Positions 1 through 6,078 of a stretch of 9,084 nucleotides of DNA are shown in pieces. The notes below the pieces were generated by a model that ran no database searches, was not told the origin of the DNA, and was given only the letters and a program-made list of their open reading frames with translations. Numbering within the stretch: the first letter of the stretch is position 1; every line of letters starts with the position of its first letter. This DNA is from Lachnospiraceae bacterium (GTDB lineage: Bacteria; Bacillota; Clostridia; Lachnospirales; Lachnospiraceae). Location: NCBI GenBank assembly GCA_017477005.1, contig JAFUXY010000340.1, positions 1 to 9,084 on the forward strand, in the 5' to 3' direction. A program made the position numbers and the translations under genes.

Positions 1-337
1 CTCTTCGAAGGAGGACGTCGGCCCGGAAGGGCTTGCGGATGAAGTCTAGGGCGCCGTTTTCAAAGCCCTTGCTCTCGGTCTCGTCGTCGTGGTCGGCTGT
101 CATAAACATAAATGGAATCTGGACGCCGGCCTTTTCCTCGAGCTCCTGCTGCAGTTCGTAGCCGGTCATCCCGGGCATACGCAGGTCGGAAAGAACCATA
201 TCCGGCTGTTCCTTGAAAAAGAGACCAATCGCATCCCTTCCGGAAGTAGCGCAAACGGTGTGGTACTGTGTCGAAAGGATGTTTTCGGTCATCATCAGAG
301 AAATCTGTTCGTCGTCGACAATCATGATTTTTTTCAT
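1..337 (-). CDS. Response regulator receiver domain protein (partial, C-terminal part outside window)
   Basis: The minus strand reads 112 codons from an ATG at 337 to the window edge. The N-terminus MKKIMIVDDEQ is a classic receiver start. The acidic pair is D8/D9, the predicted phospho-acceptor is D51 (in VLSDLRMPG), the conserved Thr is T80 (FMTAD) and the conserved Lys is K102 (FIRKPF). All receiver catalytic positions are therefore present, and the protein should accept phosphate from a histidine kinase or HPt protein. The start is supported by GGGAG six bases upstream (344-348). Whatever follows the receiver domain (DNA-binding, enzymatic or nothing) lies outside the window. Its pattern VDDExxSxxMxxNIL resembles the receiver of the divergent gene at 741, so the two may be paralogous or share a phospho-donor. 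Its mRNA leader would span the folded element at 367-565. Confidence 0.93.
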   Translation of the reverse strand, partial: MKKIMIVDDEQISLMMTENILSTQYHTVCATSGRDAIGLFFKEQPDMVLSDLRMPGMTGYELQQELEEKAGVQIPFMFMTADHDDETESKGFENGALDFIRKPFRADVLLRR

Positions 338-366
338 AAGCAACTCCCTGTCCGATTCAGAATATT

Positions 367-565
367 TTCTACCTGTACGGTTGCCATCCAAAGCGGTGTT
401 TTGATGCGATGAATCGCAGTCAAAATATCGCCTTTGGATGTGCGACCTACCCCACAAATGAGCAAAACAGTCTGCGGCAGCAGACAGTGAAGCACGAAGT
501 GCGAGTTTTGCGAATGCATGTGGGCAGGTTGGAGCATGAAAGATGCTCCAACCGTACAGGTAGAA
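367..565 (+). ncRNA. Candidate structured RNA or cloverleaf DNA element with a 17-bp closing stem
   Basis: This accounts for most of the 403-base gap between 338 and 740. P1 is a perfect 17-bp stem, TTCTACCTGTACGGTTG (367-383) with its complement at 549-565. Inside it, P2 (385-440) is a 25-bp hairpin with two single-base bulges (431, 419), two G-U pairs and a TGAA loop. P3 (443-531) starts with 443-448/526-531 and 451-455/520-524. It continues through a tandem G-A motif (459-461/512-514) to GCAAAAC/GTTTTGC (462-468/505-511), then ends in two small hairpins, 470-485 and 492-502. P7 (532-548) is a 6-bp hairpin with loop GAAAG. Only three bases (384, 441, 442) are unpaired at the four-way junction. 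Three G-U pairs (396/428, 398/426, 444/530) become A-C mismatches on the other strand, which favours plus-strand RNA. I do not recognise the family. No plus-strand promoter was found for it, so a minus-strand leader or MITE-like repeat remains possible. Confidence 0.5.
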
Positions 566-581
566 TTATTTATTACTATCT

Positions 582-610
582 ATCCTATCACAACTTTATT
601 CTTTTTACAA
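582..610 (-). promoter_or_regulatory. Possible sigma-A promoter for the leftward response regulator
   Basis: On the minus strand TTGTAA (605-610) is followed after 17 bases by TAGGAT (582-587). Each hexamer matches four of six consensus bases. Transcription would start near 575 and give a leader of about 240 nt containing the whole 367-565 element. This is prediction by eye only, and other AT-rich pairs exist nearby. Confidence 0.35.
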
Positions 611-683
611 ATACAATATGCGCTTCTTCTCAAACATTTTCAGTTTTTTGTGAATAAAGGATGATTTTTTCTTCAAGTTTGTA

Positions 684-689
684 TATAAT
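684..689 (+). promoter_or_regulatory. -10 element (TATAAT) upstream of the phosphodiesterase operon
   Basis: A perfect TATAAT lies 51 bases before the ATG at 741. At the proper spacing there is no good -35 hexamer (661-666 reads ATGATT), so the promoter may be weak or activator-dependent. The predicted leader is about 45 nt and carries a small GCGC-ATTT-GCGC hairpin (712-723) directly against the ribosome binding site. Confidence 0.5.
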
Positions 690-726
690 AAGGGGTAATA
701 TGTATGCCGTAGCGCATTTGCGCGGG

Positions 727-733
727 GAGGAGG
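727..733 (+). promoter_or_regulatory. Strong ribosome binding site fixing the phosphodiesterase start
   Basis: GAGGAGG sits seven bases before ATG 741. A TTG in the same frame at 735 would be only one base from it, so the ATG is the likely start. Confidence 0.8.
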
Positions 734-740
734 CTTGGCG

Positions 741-2603
741 ATGGATGAATTTATGGACGGCTTGTGGGATGATGTCGGGAGTATGGACAGCATGATCGAC
801 GGTCTGGTGGATGACGTGATTGACAGCGTGATCGAGGGCATGGTCGATGATCTGTACAATTACGATCCTGGCTATCGGCGTACGGTCATGGTGGTGGACG
901 ATGAAGAGACAAGTCGTGCGATGCTTGGCAATATACTCGACCAGGAGTATGATGTGATTTATGCGCAGGACGGACGGGACGCGCTTTATCAGATCGGGCT
1001 GCACAAGGAACGGTTGTCGCTGATCCTGCTCGACTTGATGATGCCGGATCTGGACGGATTTGGGGTGCTGAACGCTTTACGGGCCAATGAGGATTTCCGC
1101 CGTATTCCGGTGATCGTTTTGACAGCGGAAAAGGAGGCAGAGGTCAGGAGCCTGCAGCAAGGCGCCGTGGACTTTTTGGCAAAGCCGTTTGATTTGCCAG
1201 AGATTATCCTGGCCAGGGTGCGTCGCTCTATCGAGCTGGCGGAAGATACCAATATTATCAAGGCGACAGAGAACGATTCTCTGACGGGTTTGTATACGAG
1301 AGAGTTTTTCTTCGAGTATGGCCACCGGTTTGATTACCGGCACCCTGCCATGCAGACGGATGCGATCGTGCTGAATTTCAATCGCTTCCATATGATCAAC
1401 GAGCTCTACGGCAGGAATTTCGGAGACCAGATTTTGTTTCGGATCGCCGACGGTATCCGGGATGTGCTGATGGAGAAGGAGGGGTTGGCGTGCCGCTACG
1501 ACGCGGACACGTATTATCTCTATATCGAACACTGCGAGGATTACCAGGCGTTGATGGATCGGATCAACGCGGGAATGTCGGATTTACTTCAGGTGCCGGA
1601 AGTACGGCTGCGGATGGGTGTTTTCTCAGACAATTTCCGTTCGGATACCTTTGAAGGACGGTTTGACAAGGCGCTGCAGGCGTGCAATTCCCTGCGCAGG
1701 AAGCGGATTTCTTCGTTTGCCGTCTACACCAACGATATGCACGAGCATGAGTTGTTCTGGGCGAAGTTGTTGGAGGATTTTGAACTGGCGATCGAAGACA
1801 AGCAGTTCAAGGTGCTTTATCAGCCGAAGTACGATATTACCGGAGAAAAGCCGGTGATTTCGAGCGCTGAAGCGCTGATCAGCTGGGTGCATCCCGAGTT
1901 TGGGCGGGTGTCGCCCGGGGAGTTTATTCCGCTCTTTGAGGAGAATGGGCTGATCCAGCGGCTCGACCACTATGTGTGGAGCGAGGCGGCGGCGCAGGTG
2001 CGGCAGTGGAAGGACGCATACGGCGTGACGGTGCCGGTCTCGGTCAACGTGTCGCGGGTGGATGTGTACGATCCACATATTGTGGAGTTTTTCACGGAGG
2101 TAGTGGAGAAAAACGAGCTTGACCCGCAGGAGTATCGGCTCGAGGTCACTGAATCCGCCTACACCGACAATTCCCAGCAGATCATCGAAGTGGTGGAGCG
2201 GCTGCGCGCCAAAGGGTTCAAGGTCGAAATGGACGACTTTGGGTCTGGTTATTCCTCGCTGAACATGCTGACGCTGATGCCGCTGGACGCGTTGAAGCTG
2301 GACATGATCTTCGTGCGCAATCTGACCGCCGACAGCAAGGAGATGCGGATGGTCAAACTGGTGATCGAGATCGCGGATTTCCTGGGCGTTCCGGTGATTG
2401 CGGAGGGTGTGGAAAACGAGGAGCAATATCATCTGCTCAAGGACGCTGGCTGCCAGATCGTGCAGGGGTATTATTTCTCAAGGCCGATTCTGCCGGATGA
2501 GCTTGGCCGGTTGGCGGCGAAGGAGCAGGGCATCGAAATCAAAACCGACGAGATCAATATAGAAGATTTGGAGTTGAAGGATATAGAGGCGCTATTTATT
2601 TAG
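741..2603 (+). CDS. REC-GGDEF(degenerate)-EAL cyclic-di-GMP phosphodiesterase
   Basis: A cytoplasmic 620-residue protein predicted to hydrolyse cyclic di-GMP to pGpG under receiver control. Residues 1-43 are an acidic, repetitive extension (three MDGLWDDV-like units). A receiver domain spans about 47-163, with VDDEE, phospho-acceptor D98 (LLDLMMPD), T128 and K148. A GGDEF-like domain spans about 178-335, but the signature position reads RYDADTY (252-258), so cyclase activity is not expected; it may be structural or nucleotide-binding. The EAL domain, about 345-590, keeps every metal and catalytic motif: E377-A-L, N436, E468 in LEVTES, D498/D499 in DDFGSGYSS, K519, E555 in AEGVE and Q575 in QGYYFSRP. 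It is therefore predicted active. It heads the operon, with an HPt gene 104 bases downstream, which suggests phosphorelay control. No membrane segment is seen. Confidence 0.95.
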   Translation: MDEFMDGLWDDVGSMDSMIDGLVDDVIDSVIEGMVDDLYNYDPGYRRTVMVVDDEETSRAMLGNILDQEYDVIYAQDGRDALYQIGLHKERLSLILLDLMMPDLDGFGVLNALRANEDFRRIPVIVLTAEKEAEVRSLQQGAVDFLAKPFDLPEIILARVRRSIELAEDTNIIKATENDSLTGLYTREFFFEYGHRFDYRHPAMQTDAIVLNFNRFHMINELYGRNFGDQILFRIADGIRDVLMEKEGLACRYDADTYYLYIEHCEDYQALMDRINAGMSDLLQVPEVRLRMGVFSDNFRSDTFEGRFDKALQACNSLRRKRISSFAVYTNDMHEHELFWAKLLEDFELAIEDKQFKVLYQPKYDITGEKPVISSAEALISWVHPEFGRVSPGEFIPLFEENGLIQRLDHYVWSEAAAQVRQWKDAYGVTVPVSVNVSRVDVYDPHIVEFFTEVVEKNELDPQEYRLEVTESAYTDNSQQIIEVVERLRAKGFKVEMDDFGSGYSSLNMLTLMPLDALKLDMIFVRNLTADSKEMRMVKLVIEIADFLGVPVIAEGVENEEQYHLLKDAGCQIVQGYYFSRPILPDELGRLAAKEQGIEIKTDEINIEDLELKDIEALFI

Positions 2604-2648
2604 GAAGGAATAGCGTTAAGGGAGCGGTGGTTTTATTATGATCCCACA

Positions 2649-2676
2649 AAGGAAACGCCTTAATCAGCGTTTCCTT
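2649..2676 (+). terminator. Hairpin between phosphodiesterase and HPt genes (terminator or attenuator-like)
   Basis: AAGGAAACGC (2649-2658) and GCGTTTCCTT (2667-2676) form a perfect 10-bp stem with an 8-base loop. The downstream bases AAATTCATTTTG give only an interrupted T run, so termination would be partial. TTAAGG at 2615-2620 is complementary to CCTTAA in the stem and loop (2658-2663), offering a competing fold. It could lower HPt and downstream expression relative to the phosphodiesterase, or act as an mRNA processing or stability element. Confidence 0.45.
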
Positions 2677-2707
2677 AAATTCATTTTGACGAAAGGAGTA
2701 GGAAAAC

Positions 2708-3055
2708 ATGTTGTCGCTCGATCAATTGAAGGAATTTGGCGCAGATACAACAGAGGGACTCGCCAGATGTATGAACAATGAGGCGTTTTATTTGAAGATG
2801 ATTGGTATGGGATTGCGCGATGAGCGCTTTGAAGCCATGAAGGGCGTGATCGAATCAAAGGATTATGATACAGCGTTTGAGATGGCTCATGCACTGAAAG
2901 GGGTATTGGGAAATCTGGCGCTGGCTCCGATCTATGGACCCATGAGCGAAATGACGGAGCTGCTGCGGGCCAAGGTAGCGGATGCGGATTATATGTCCTA
3001 TTACAATACGGTGAAAGAACAGAGGGACAAGCTCTTGGCGATGATAGACGCATGA
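2708..3055 (+). CDS. HPt (histidine phosphotransfer) domain protein
   Basis: A 115-residue protein of predicted all-helical type, the usual size for a single HPt domain. The phosphorylation site motif is AHALKGVLGNL, with H61 as the predicted phosphohistidine (HxLKG pattern). HPt proteins shuttle phosphate between receiver domains. Here the obvious candidate partners are the receiver of the upstream phosphodiesterase and the divergent response regulator at the left edge. The start is set by GAAAGGAG (2691-2698), nine bases before the ATG. Its TGA overlaps the ATG of the next gene (ATGA at 3052-3055), implying translational coupling. No histidine kinase gene lies in the window, so the phospho-donor is unknown. 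Confidence 0.9.
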   Translation: MLSLDQLKEFGADTTEGLARCMNNEAFYLKMIGMGLRDERFEAMKGVIESKDYDTAFEMAHALKGVLGNLALAPIYGPMSEMTELLRAKVADADYMSYYNTVKEQRDKLLAMIDA

Positions 3056-3882
3056 CTGTCGCGGAACAGACAGAGAAATCCATTCAAAAAACGTTTCACA
3101 AAAAGCTGTTTACACCATTTGCAAAGGCCATCAATGCGTATGAGCTTTTGAGCCCGGGAGACCATGTGGCGGTCTGTATTTCCGGAGGAAAGGACTCATT
3201 TTTGATGGCCAAGCTATTTCAGGAGTTGAAACGGCACAGGAAGTTTGATTTTTCCCTGACGTTTCTTTGTATGGATCCTGGTTACAATCAAGACAATCGC
3301 GTATGGATCGAAGAAAACGCCCGGCTGCTCGAGGTGCCGGTGCAATTTTTCGCATCCGATATTTTTGCGATTACGGATAGTATCGATGAGAACCCGTGTT
3401 ACCTTTGTGCCAGAATGCGCAGGGGACATCTCTACGCCAAGGCCAAGGAAGCAGGCTGCAACAAAATCGCTCTCGGCCACCATTTCAACGACGTGATTGA
3501 GACGACGCTGATGGGCATGCTTTATGGCGCCCAGATGCAGACCATGATGCCGAAGATCCGCAGCGCCAATTTCGAAGGGATGGAGCTGATTCGCCCGATG
3601 TACCTGATCCGGGAGGAGGATATTTTGCGGTTTTGGGAGGTGAACGGACTTGCGTTTATCCGATGCGCCTGCCGGATGACAGAGCATGCGGGGCAGGACG
3701 GGGAGGGCATACAGTCGGATTCCAAACGCTTTGAGATCAAGCGGCTGATCGCGGAGCTGAAGAAGACGAATCCGTATGTGGAGAGCAACATTTTCAATAG
3801 CACCCAAAATGTGAATCTTGGCACGATCCTTGCGTACAAGCAAGATGGTGTCCGGCACAGTTTTTTAGAATGGTACCAATGA
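3052..3882 (+). CDS. TtcA-like PP-loop ATPase, probable tRNA 2-thiolation enzyme
   Basis: A 276-residue N-type PP-loop protein. The ATP pyrophosphatase P-loop is SGGKDS (44-49). GHHFNDVIET (142-151) is the second family motif, with Asn in place of the usual first Asp. Cysteines C116 and C119 (CYLC) plus C205/C207 (RCACR) match the three-cysteine arrangement that holds a 4Fe-4S cluster in TtcA, which makes 2-thiocytidine at tRNA position 32. The CxxC separates it from TilS. E. coli TtcA is longer (311 residues), so orthology and the exact tRNA position are not proven. The start overlaps the HPt stop (ATGA) and the stop overlaps the next start in the same way, so three genes are translationally linked. 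No separate strong ribosome binding site is visible, consistent with coupling. Confidence 0.85.
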   Translation: MTVAEQTEKSIQKTFHKKLFTPFAKAINAYELLSPGDHVAVCISGGKDSFLMAKLFQELKRHRKFDFSLTFLCMDPGYNQDNRVWIEENARLLEVPVQFFASDIFAITDSIDENPCYLCARMRRGHLYAKAKEAGCNKIALGHHFNDVIETTLMGMLYGAQMQTMMPKIRSANFEGMELIRPMYLIREEDILRFWEVNGLAFIRCACRMTEHAGQDGEGIQSDSKRFEIKRLIAELKKTNPYVESNIFNSTQNVNLGTILAYKQDGVRHSFLEWYQ

Positions 3883-4841
3883 TGCTTCGAAGATTATATT
3901 CCAAAAAATTGACCATCCTATTGCTGGTGGCGAGCCTGCTTTTGGGCTCGTTCTATTTTGAGTGCGATTCTGCGTCCATTCCCGGGCTCGATGCCCCGGT
4001 CAATGAGTACAATGTGCTGGTGCTTTTGAATACCTACGACAGAGACGGCGCAAGACTGGTGAATTATGGCTACAAGCATGGGACGAATTGGATCTCGTAT
4101 TACAGCAGCGACGATCGGCTGATCGACTCGCTGGACACGGTGGTGCACGAGGAGTTTCATGATTATTCCGTGGTCGGGCTCGACGATGAGAGAATGTACA
4201 TGGGCAAAAACAAGTCGATCATCGTGCCTTATACGCCGATTTTCCGTTCCAAAGAAATGACCCGTTCTGTGCCGGTTCGATGCCGGACGTCTCGGTTTTC
4301 TACCTATATCTCGCAGCCGATCTCCAATCTGGCTTCCAATGTGCAGGGCGCCTATGGGATGCTCAACGAATTTCTGGCCTATCGTTGGGGGTTGAACAAC
4401 AATTTGGCGATGTTTTCCTATTATGATCGGTTTCCGGACAATATGACGACCTGGGGGCGTTTTGTTGCGGACGGGGTGAGCAACCGGCTGGCCTATGCGG
4501 AATTCAAATATTATATCCTGCATTATCTGTACTATGCGAAGCGGCACCATCCAAGGGTCTATCGGCAGATCATGGCCAACGAAAAGTTCCGCAAAGCCTA
4601 CGCCAAAGGAGAGCGTGATTTCGCAAAATCCATAAGGAATTTTGAACTATGTCTCGGGGCTGTCCAGCAAAAGCTGCAGCTCCAGGGCTACAACGTGATT
4701 TTCACGGAAGAGGCGTTCATTGTTACAAACAAATTGGGTGTGGGAAGCGGCCTTTCGTTGTTGAATGATGAATACAGTACCCTGATCGAAGAGATGGAAA
4801 AGACAAAATACAAGAGTATTCAAAAGGCGCTGCAGAGATAG
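3879..4841 (+). CDS. Exported putative zinc metalloprotease (HExxH), family not recognised
   Basis: With the ATG at 3879, which overlaps the preceding TGA, the protein has 320 residues. An upstream in-frame ATG at 3870 and one at 3882 are alternatives. The N-terminus is basic (LRRLYSKK) followed by a hydrophobic stretch (LTILLLVASLLLGSF), that is, a signal peptide or membrane anchor. The FEC after it is a poor lipobox. HEEFHD (from residue 90) is a perfect HExxH zinc motif, and NEFLAY (E164) about 70 residues later could supply a gluzincin-type third ligand. The rest is rich in Tyr and Arg with no recognisable domain. The likely action is peptide-bond hydrolysis outside the membrane, but this is inferred from the motif alone. 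It is the last gene of the plus-strand block and ends 10 bases from the convergent gene. Confidence 0.85.
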   Translation: MMLRRLYSKKLTILLLVASLLLGSFYFECDSASIPGLDAPVNEYNVLVLLNTYDRDGARLVNYGYKHGTNWISYYSSDDRLIDSLDTVVHEEFHDYSVVGLDDERMYMGKNKSIIVPYTPIFRSKEMTRSVPVRCRTSRFSTYISQPISNLASNVQGAYGMLNEFLAYRWGLNNNLAMFSYYDRFPDNMTTWGRFVADGVSNRLAYAEFKYYILHYLYYAKRHHPRVYRQIMANEKFRKAYAKGERDFAKSIRNFELCLGAVQQKLQLQGYNVIFTEEAFIVTNKLGVGSGLSLLNDEYSTLIEEMEKTKYKSIQKALQR

Positions 4842-4851
4842 AGGTGGGCAC

Positions 4852-6027
4852 CTACGGGAGTTCCAAGAATCGGATGTAGGCTTCTTTGAAGGTGGGAGAG
4901 TCCGCGAGAGACAGGGACTTGGCCCTGGACACGATGGAGGCGATCTCTTCCCCGTCCTCCGGATGGCGGGCAAAACGAATGGCGCCCTGCAGGGAGGTAT
5001 TTCCTGCGAGAGAGGTTTTTGGAATCAGGGCTTCCGGAATCAGACCGATACCGGAGGCTTTTTTGATGTCTAAATGATTTCCAAAGTTTCCGGCGAAAAT
5101 CAATCGTCCTATATCCGATTCACGCAGATGCGAGGCGTCCAGAAGGGCAAAAATACCGGCGCAAATAGCGGATTTTGCTTCCTGGAGATGGCGAATATCC
5201 TTCTGTGTCAAGGACAATTCCCGGGAAAATCCACCGGGGGAGAGCGGAAAGCCCTCCTTGCGGAAGGTTTCGGACAGATAAGTGCCATGCCGGTCAATTT
5301 GTCCATCGGCATAGAGCTCGTAGACGGCTTCGATCAGGCCGCTGCCACAGAGACCCTTGGGTGGCAGGGACTCTTCAATCGTGTGGAAGCGGCAAAAACC
5401 ATGGCGGATGCTCATAGTGTCGATTGCGCCGGATACTGCGGGCATGCCGATCGAAATATTGCCGCCTTCAAAGGCCGGTCCCGCCGCCACGGAGGAGGCC
5501 AGAAGCCCTTCGCCTGGAAGCGCAAGAACAATTTCTCCGTTGGTTCCTAAATCAACAAAGAGGACAGGGGAGTCAGTATGCAAAAGATCGAGCGCATATA
5601 GTCCGGAAAGGATATCGCCGCCGACAAAGGCGGAAATACCGGGGAATGAGACCACCGGTACGCCTTGCAGGAGACCGTGCTGCATCGAAAGAGAGACGGG
5701 CGTGAAGGGGGCGTCTACCATACCGGAGACATCCATCCCGAAAAATAGATGCTGCATGGGAGTATTCCCGGAGAGTACGATGCCGGAACAGTTCGAAAAA
5801 TCCAAGCCGAGCACGGCGGCGTTTTGTTCAATGGATGCGCCGATCCTCTGCTGCAGCTTCTCGGAAAGCCCAAAGCGGGCCGTGTTGTTCATCCGGGAGA
5901 GCACGTCCGCCCCGTAGAGACGGCTGGGATTTTCAAAGCGGGCGAAACGGCCGGAGGATTCCTGGTCCGGAATATAGATTTCGATGGTGGTCGTCCCTAG
6001 ATCGACCGCGAGGAATGGTTTGTTCAT
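4852..6027 (-). CDS. ASKHA-fold ATPase, DUF4445/RACo-like corrinoid-protein activator lacking the ferredoxin domain
   Basis: A 391-residue protein. Phosphate-binding loops of the acetate kinase/sugar kinase/Hsp70/actin fold are visible: DLGTTTIEI (9-17), VDLGTNGEI (158-166), GLCGSG (225-230) and AGNFGN (312-317). NPSRLYGADVLSRM (33-46) and GNTPMQHLFFG (87-97) are typical of the DUF4445/RamA-RACo group, which uses ATP to drive reductive reactivation of Co(II) corrinoid proteins. Full-length members are roughly 600 residues and begin with a 2Fe-2S ferredoxin domain. That domain is absent here: the protein starts directly at the ATPase, supported by GAGGG nine bases upstream. A partner would have to supply electrons, or the role differs. 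No corrinoid protein or methyltransferase gene is in the window. It follows the DUF4317 gene by 51 bases on the same strand, so the two are probably co-transcribed. Confidence 0.85.
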   Translation of the reverse strand: MNKPFLAVDLGTTTIEIYIPDQESSGRFARFENPSRLYGADVLSRMNNTARFGLSEKLQQRIGASIEQNAAVLGLDFSNCSGIVLSGNTPMQHLFFGMDVSGMVDAPFTPVSLSMQHGLLQGVPVVSFPGISAFVGGDILSGLYALDLLHTDSPVLFVDLGTNGEIVLALPGEGLLASSVAAGPAFEGGNISIGMPAVSGAIDTMSIRHGFCRFHTIEESLPPKGLCGSGLIEAVYELYADGQIDRHGTYLSETFRKEGFPLSPGGFSRELSLTQKDIRHLQEAKSAICAGIFALLDASHLRESDIGRLIFAGNFGNHLDIKKASGIGLIPEALIPKTSLAGNTSLQGAIRFARHPEDGEEIASIVSRAKSLSLADSPTFKEAYIRFLELP

Positions 6028-6078
6028 CCGCTGAAACCCTCATAGAAATGCTGCTGCAAATGCAAGAAATATCGCATC

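Noticed and set aside
269..275. TGTCGAA, a Spo0A-box-like heptamer
   Set aside because: Inside the response regulator coding region and expected by chance.
334..537. 67-codon minus-strand open frame ending in an ATGA overlap with the response regulator start
   Set aside because: The overlap is tempting, but the frame runs through the hairpins, shows no ribosome binding site at its start, and its sequence resembles nothing known. The base-paired structure explains the region better.
367..565. Retron ncRNA (inverted a1/a2 ends around hairpins)
   Set aside because: No reverse transcriptase gene in the window and no long single msd hairpin; the junction fold differs.
409..657. 82-codon plus-strand open frame in the intergenic region
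   Set aside because: It lies across the highly structured 367-565 element, has no ribosome binding site and no recognisable protein sequence.
735..740. TTG start for the phosphodiesterase
   Set aside because: Only one base from the Shine-Dalgarno; ATG 741 has seven-base spacing.
1626..2432. 268-codon open frame antisense to the phosphodiesterase
   Set aside because: A shadow of the GC-biased EAL coding strand; His- and Pro-rich with no domain.
3214..3858. 214-codon open frame antisense to the TtcA-like gene
   Set aside because: The sense strand holds clear PP-loop motifs; the antisense product is featureless.
3918..4550. 210-codon open frame antisense to the putative protease
   Set aside because: The sense frame has a signal peptide, HExxH and ATGA coupling; the antisense frame lacks a ribosome binding site and a family.
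4842..4853. AGGTGGGCACCT palindrome between convergent genes as a bidirectional terminator
   Set aside because: Stem of only 4-5 bp and no T tract on either strand; it overlaps the stop codon of the minus-strand gene.
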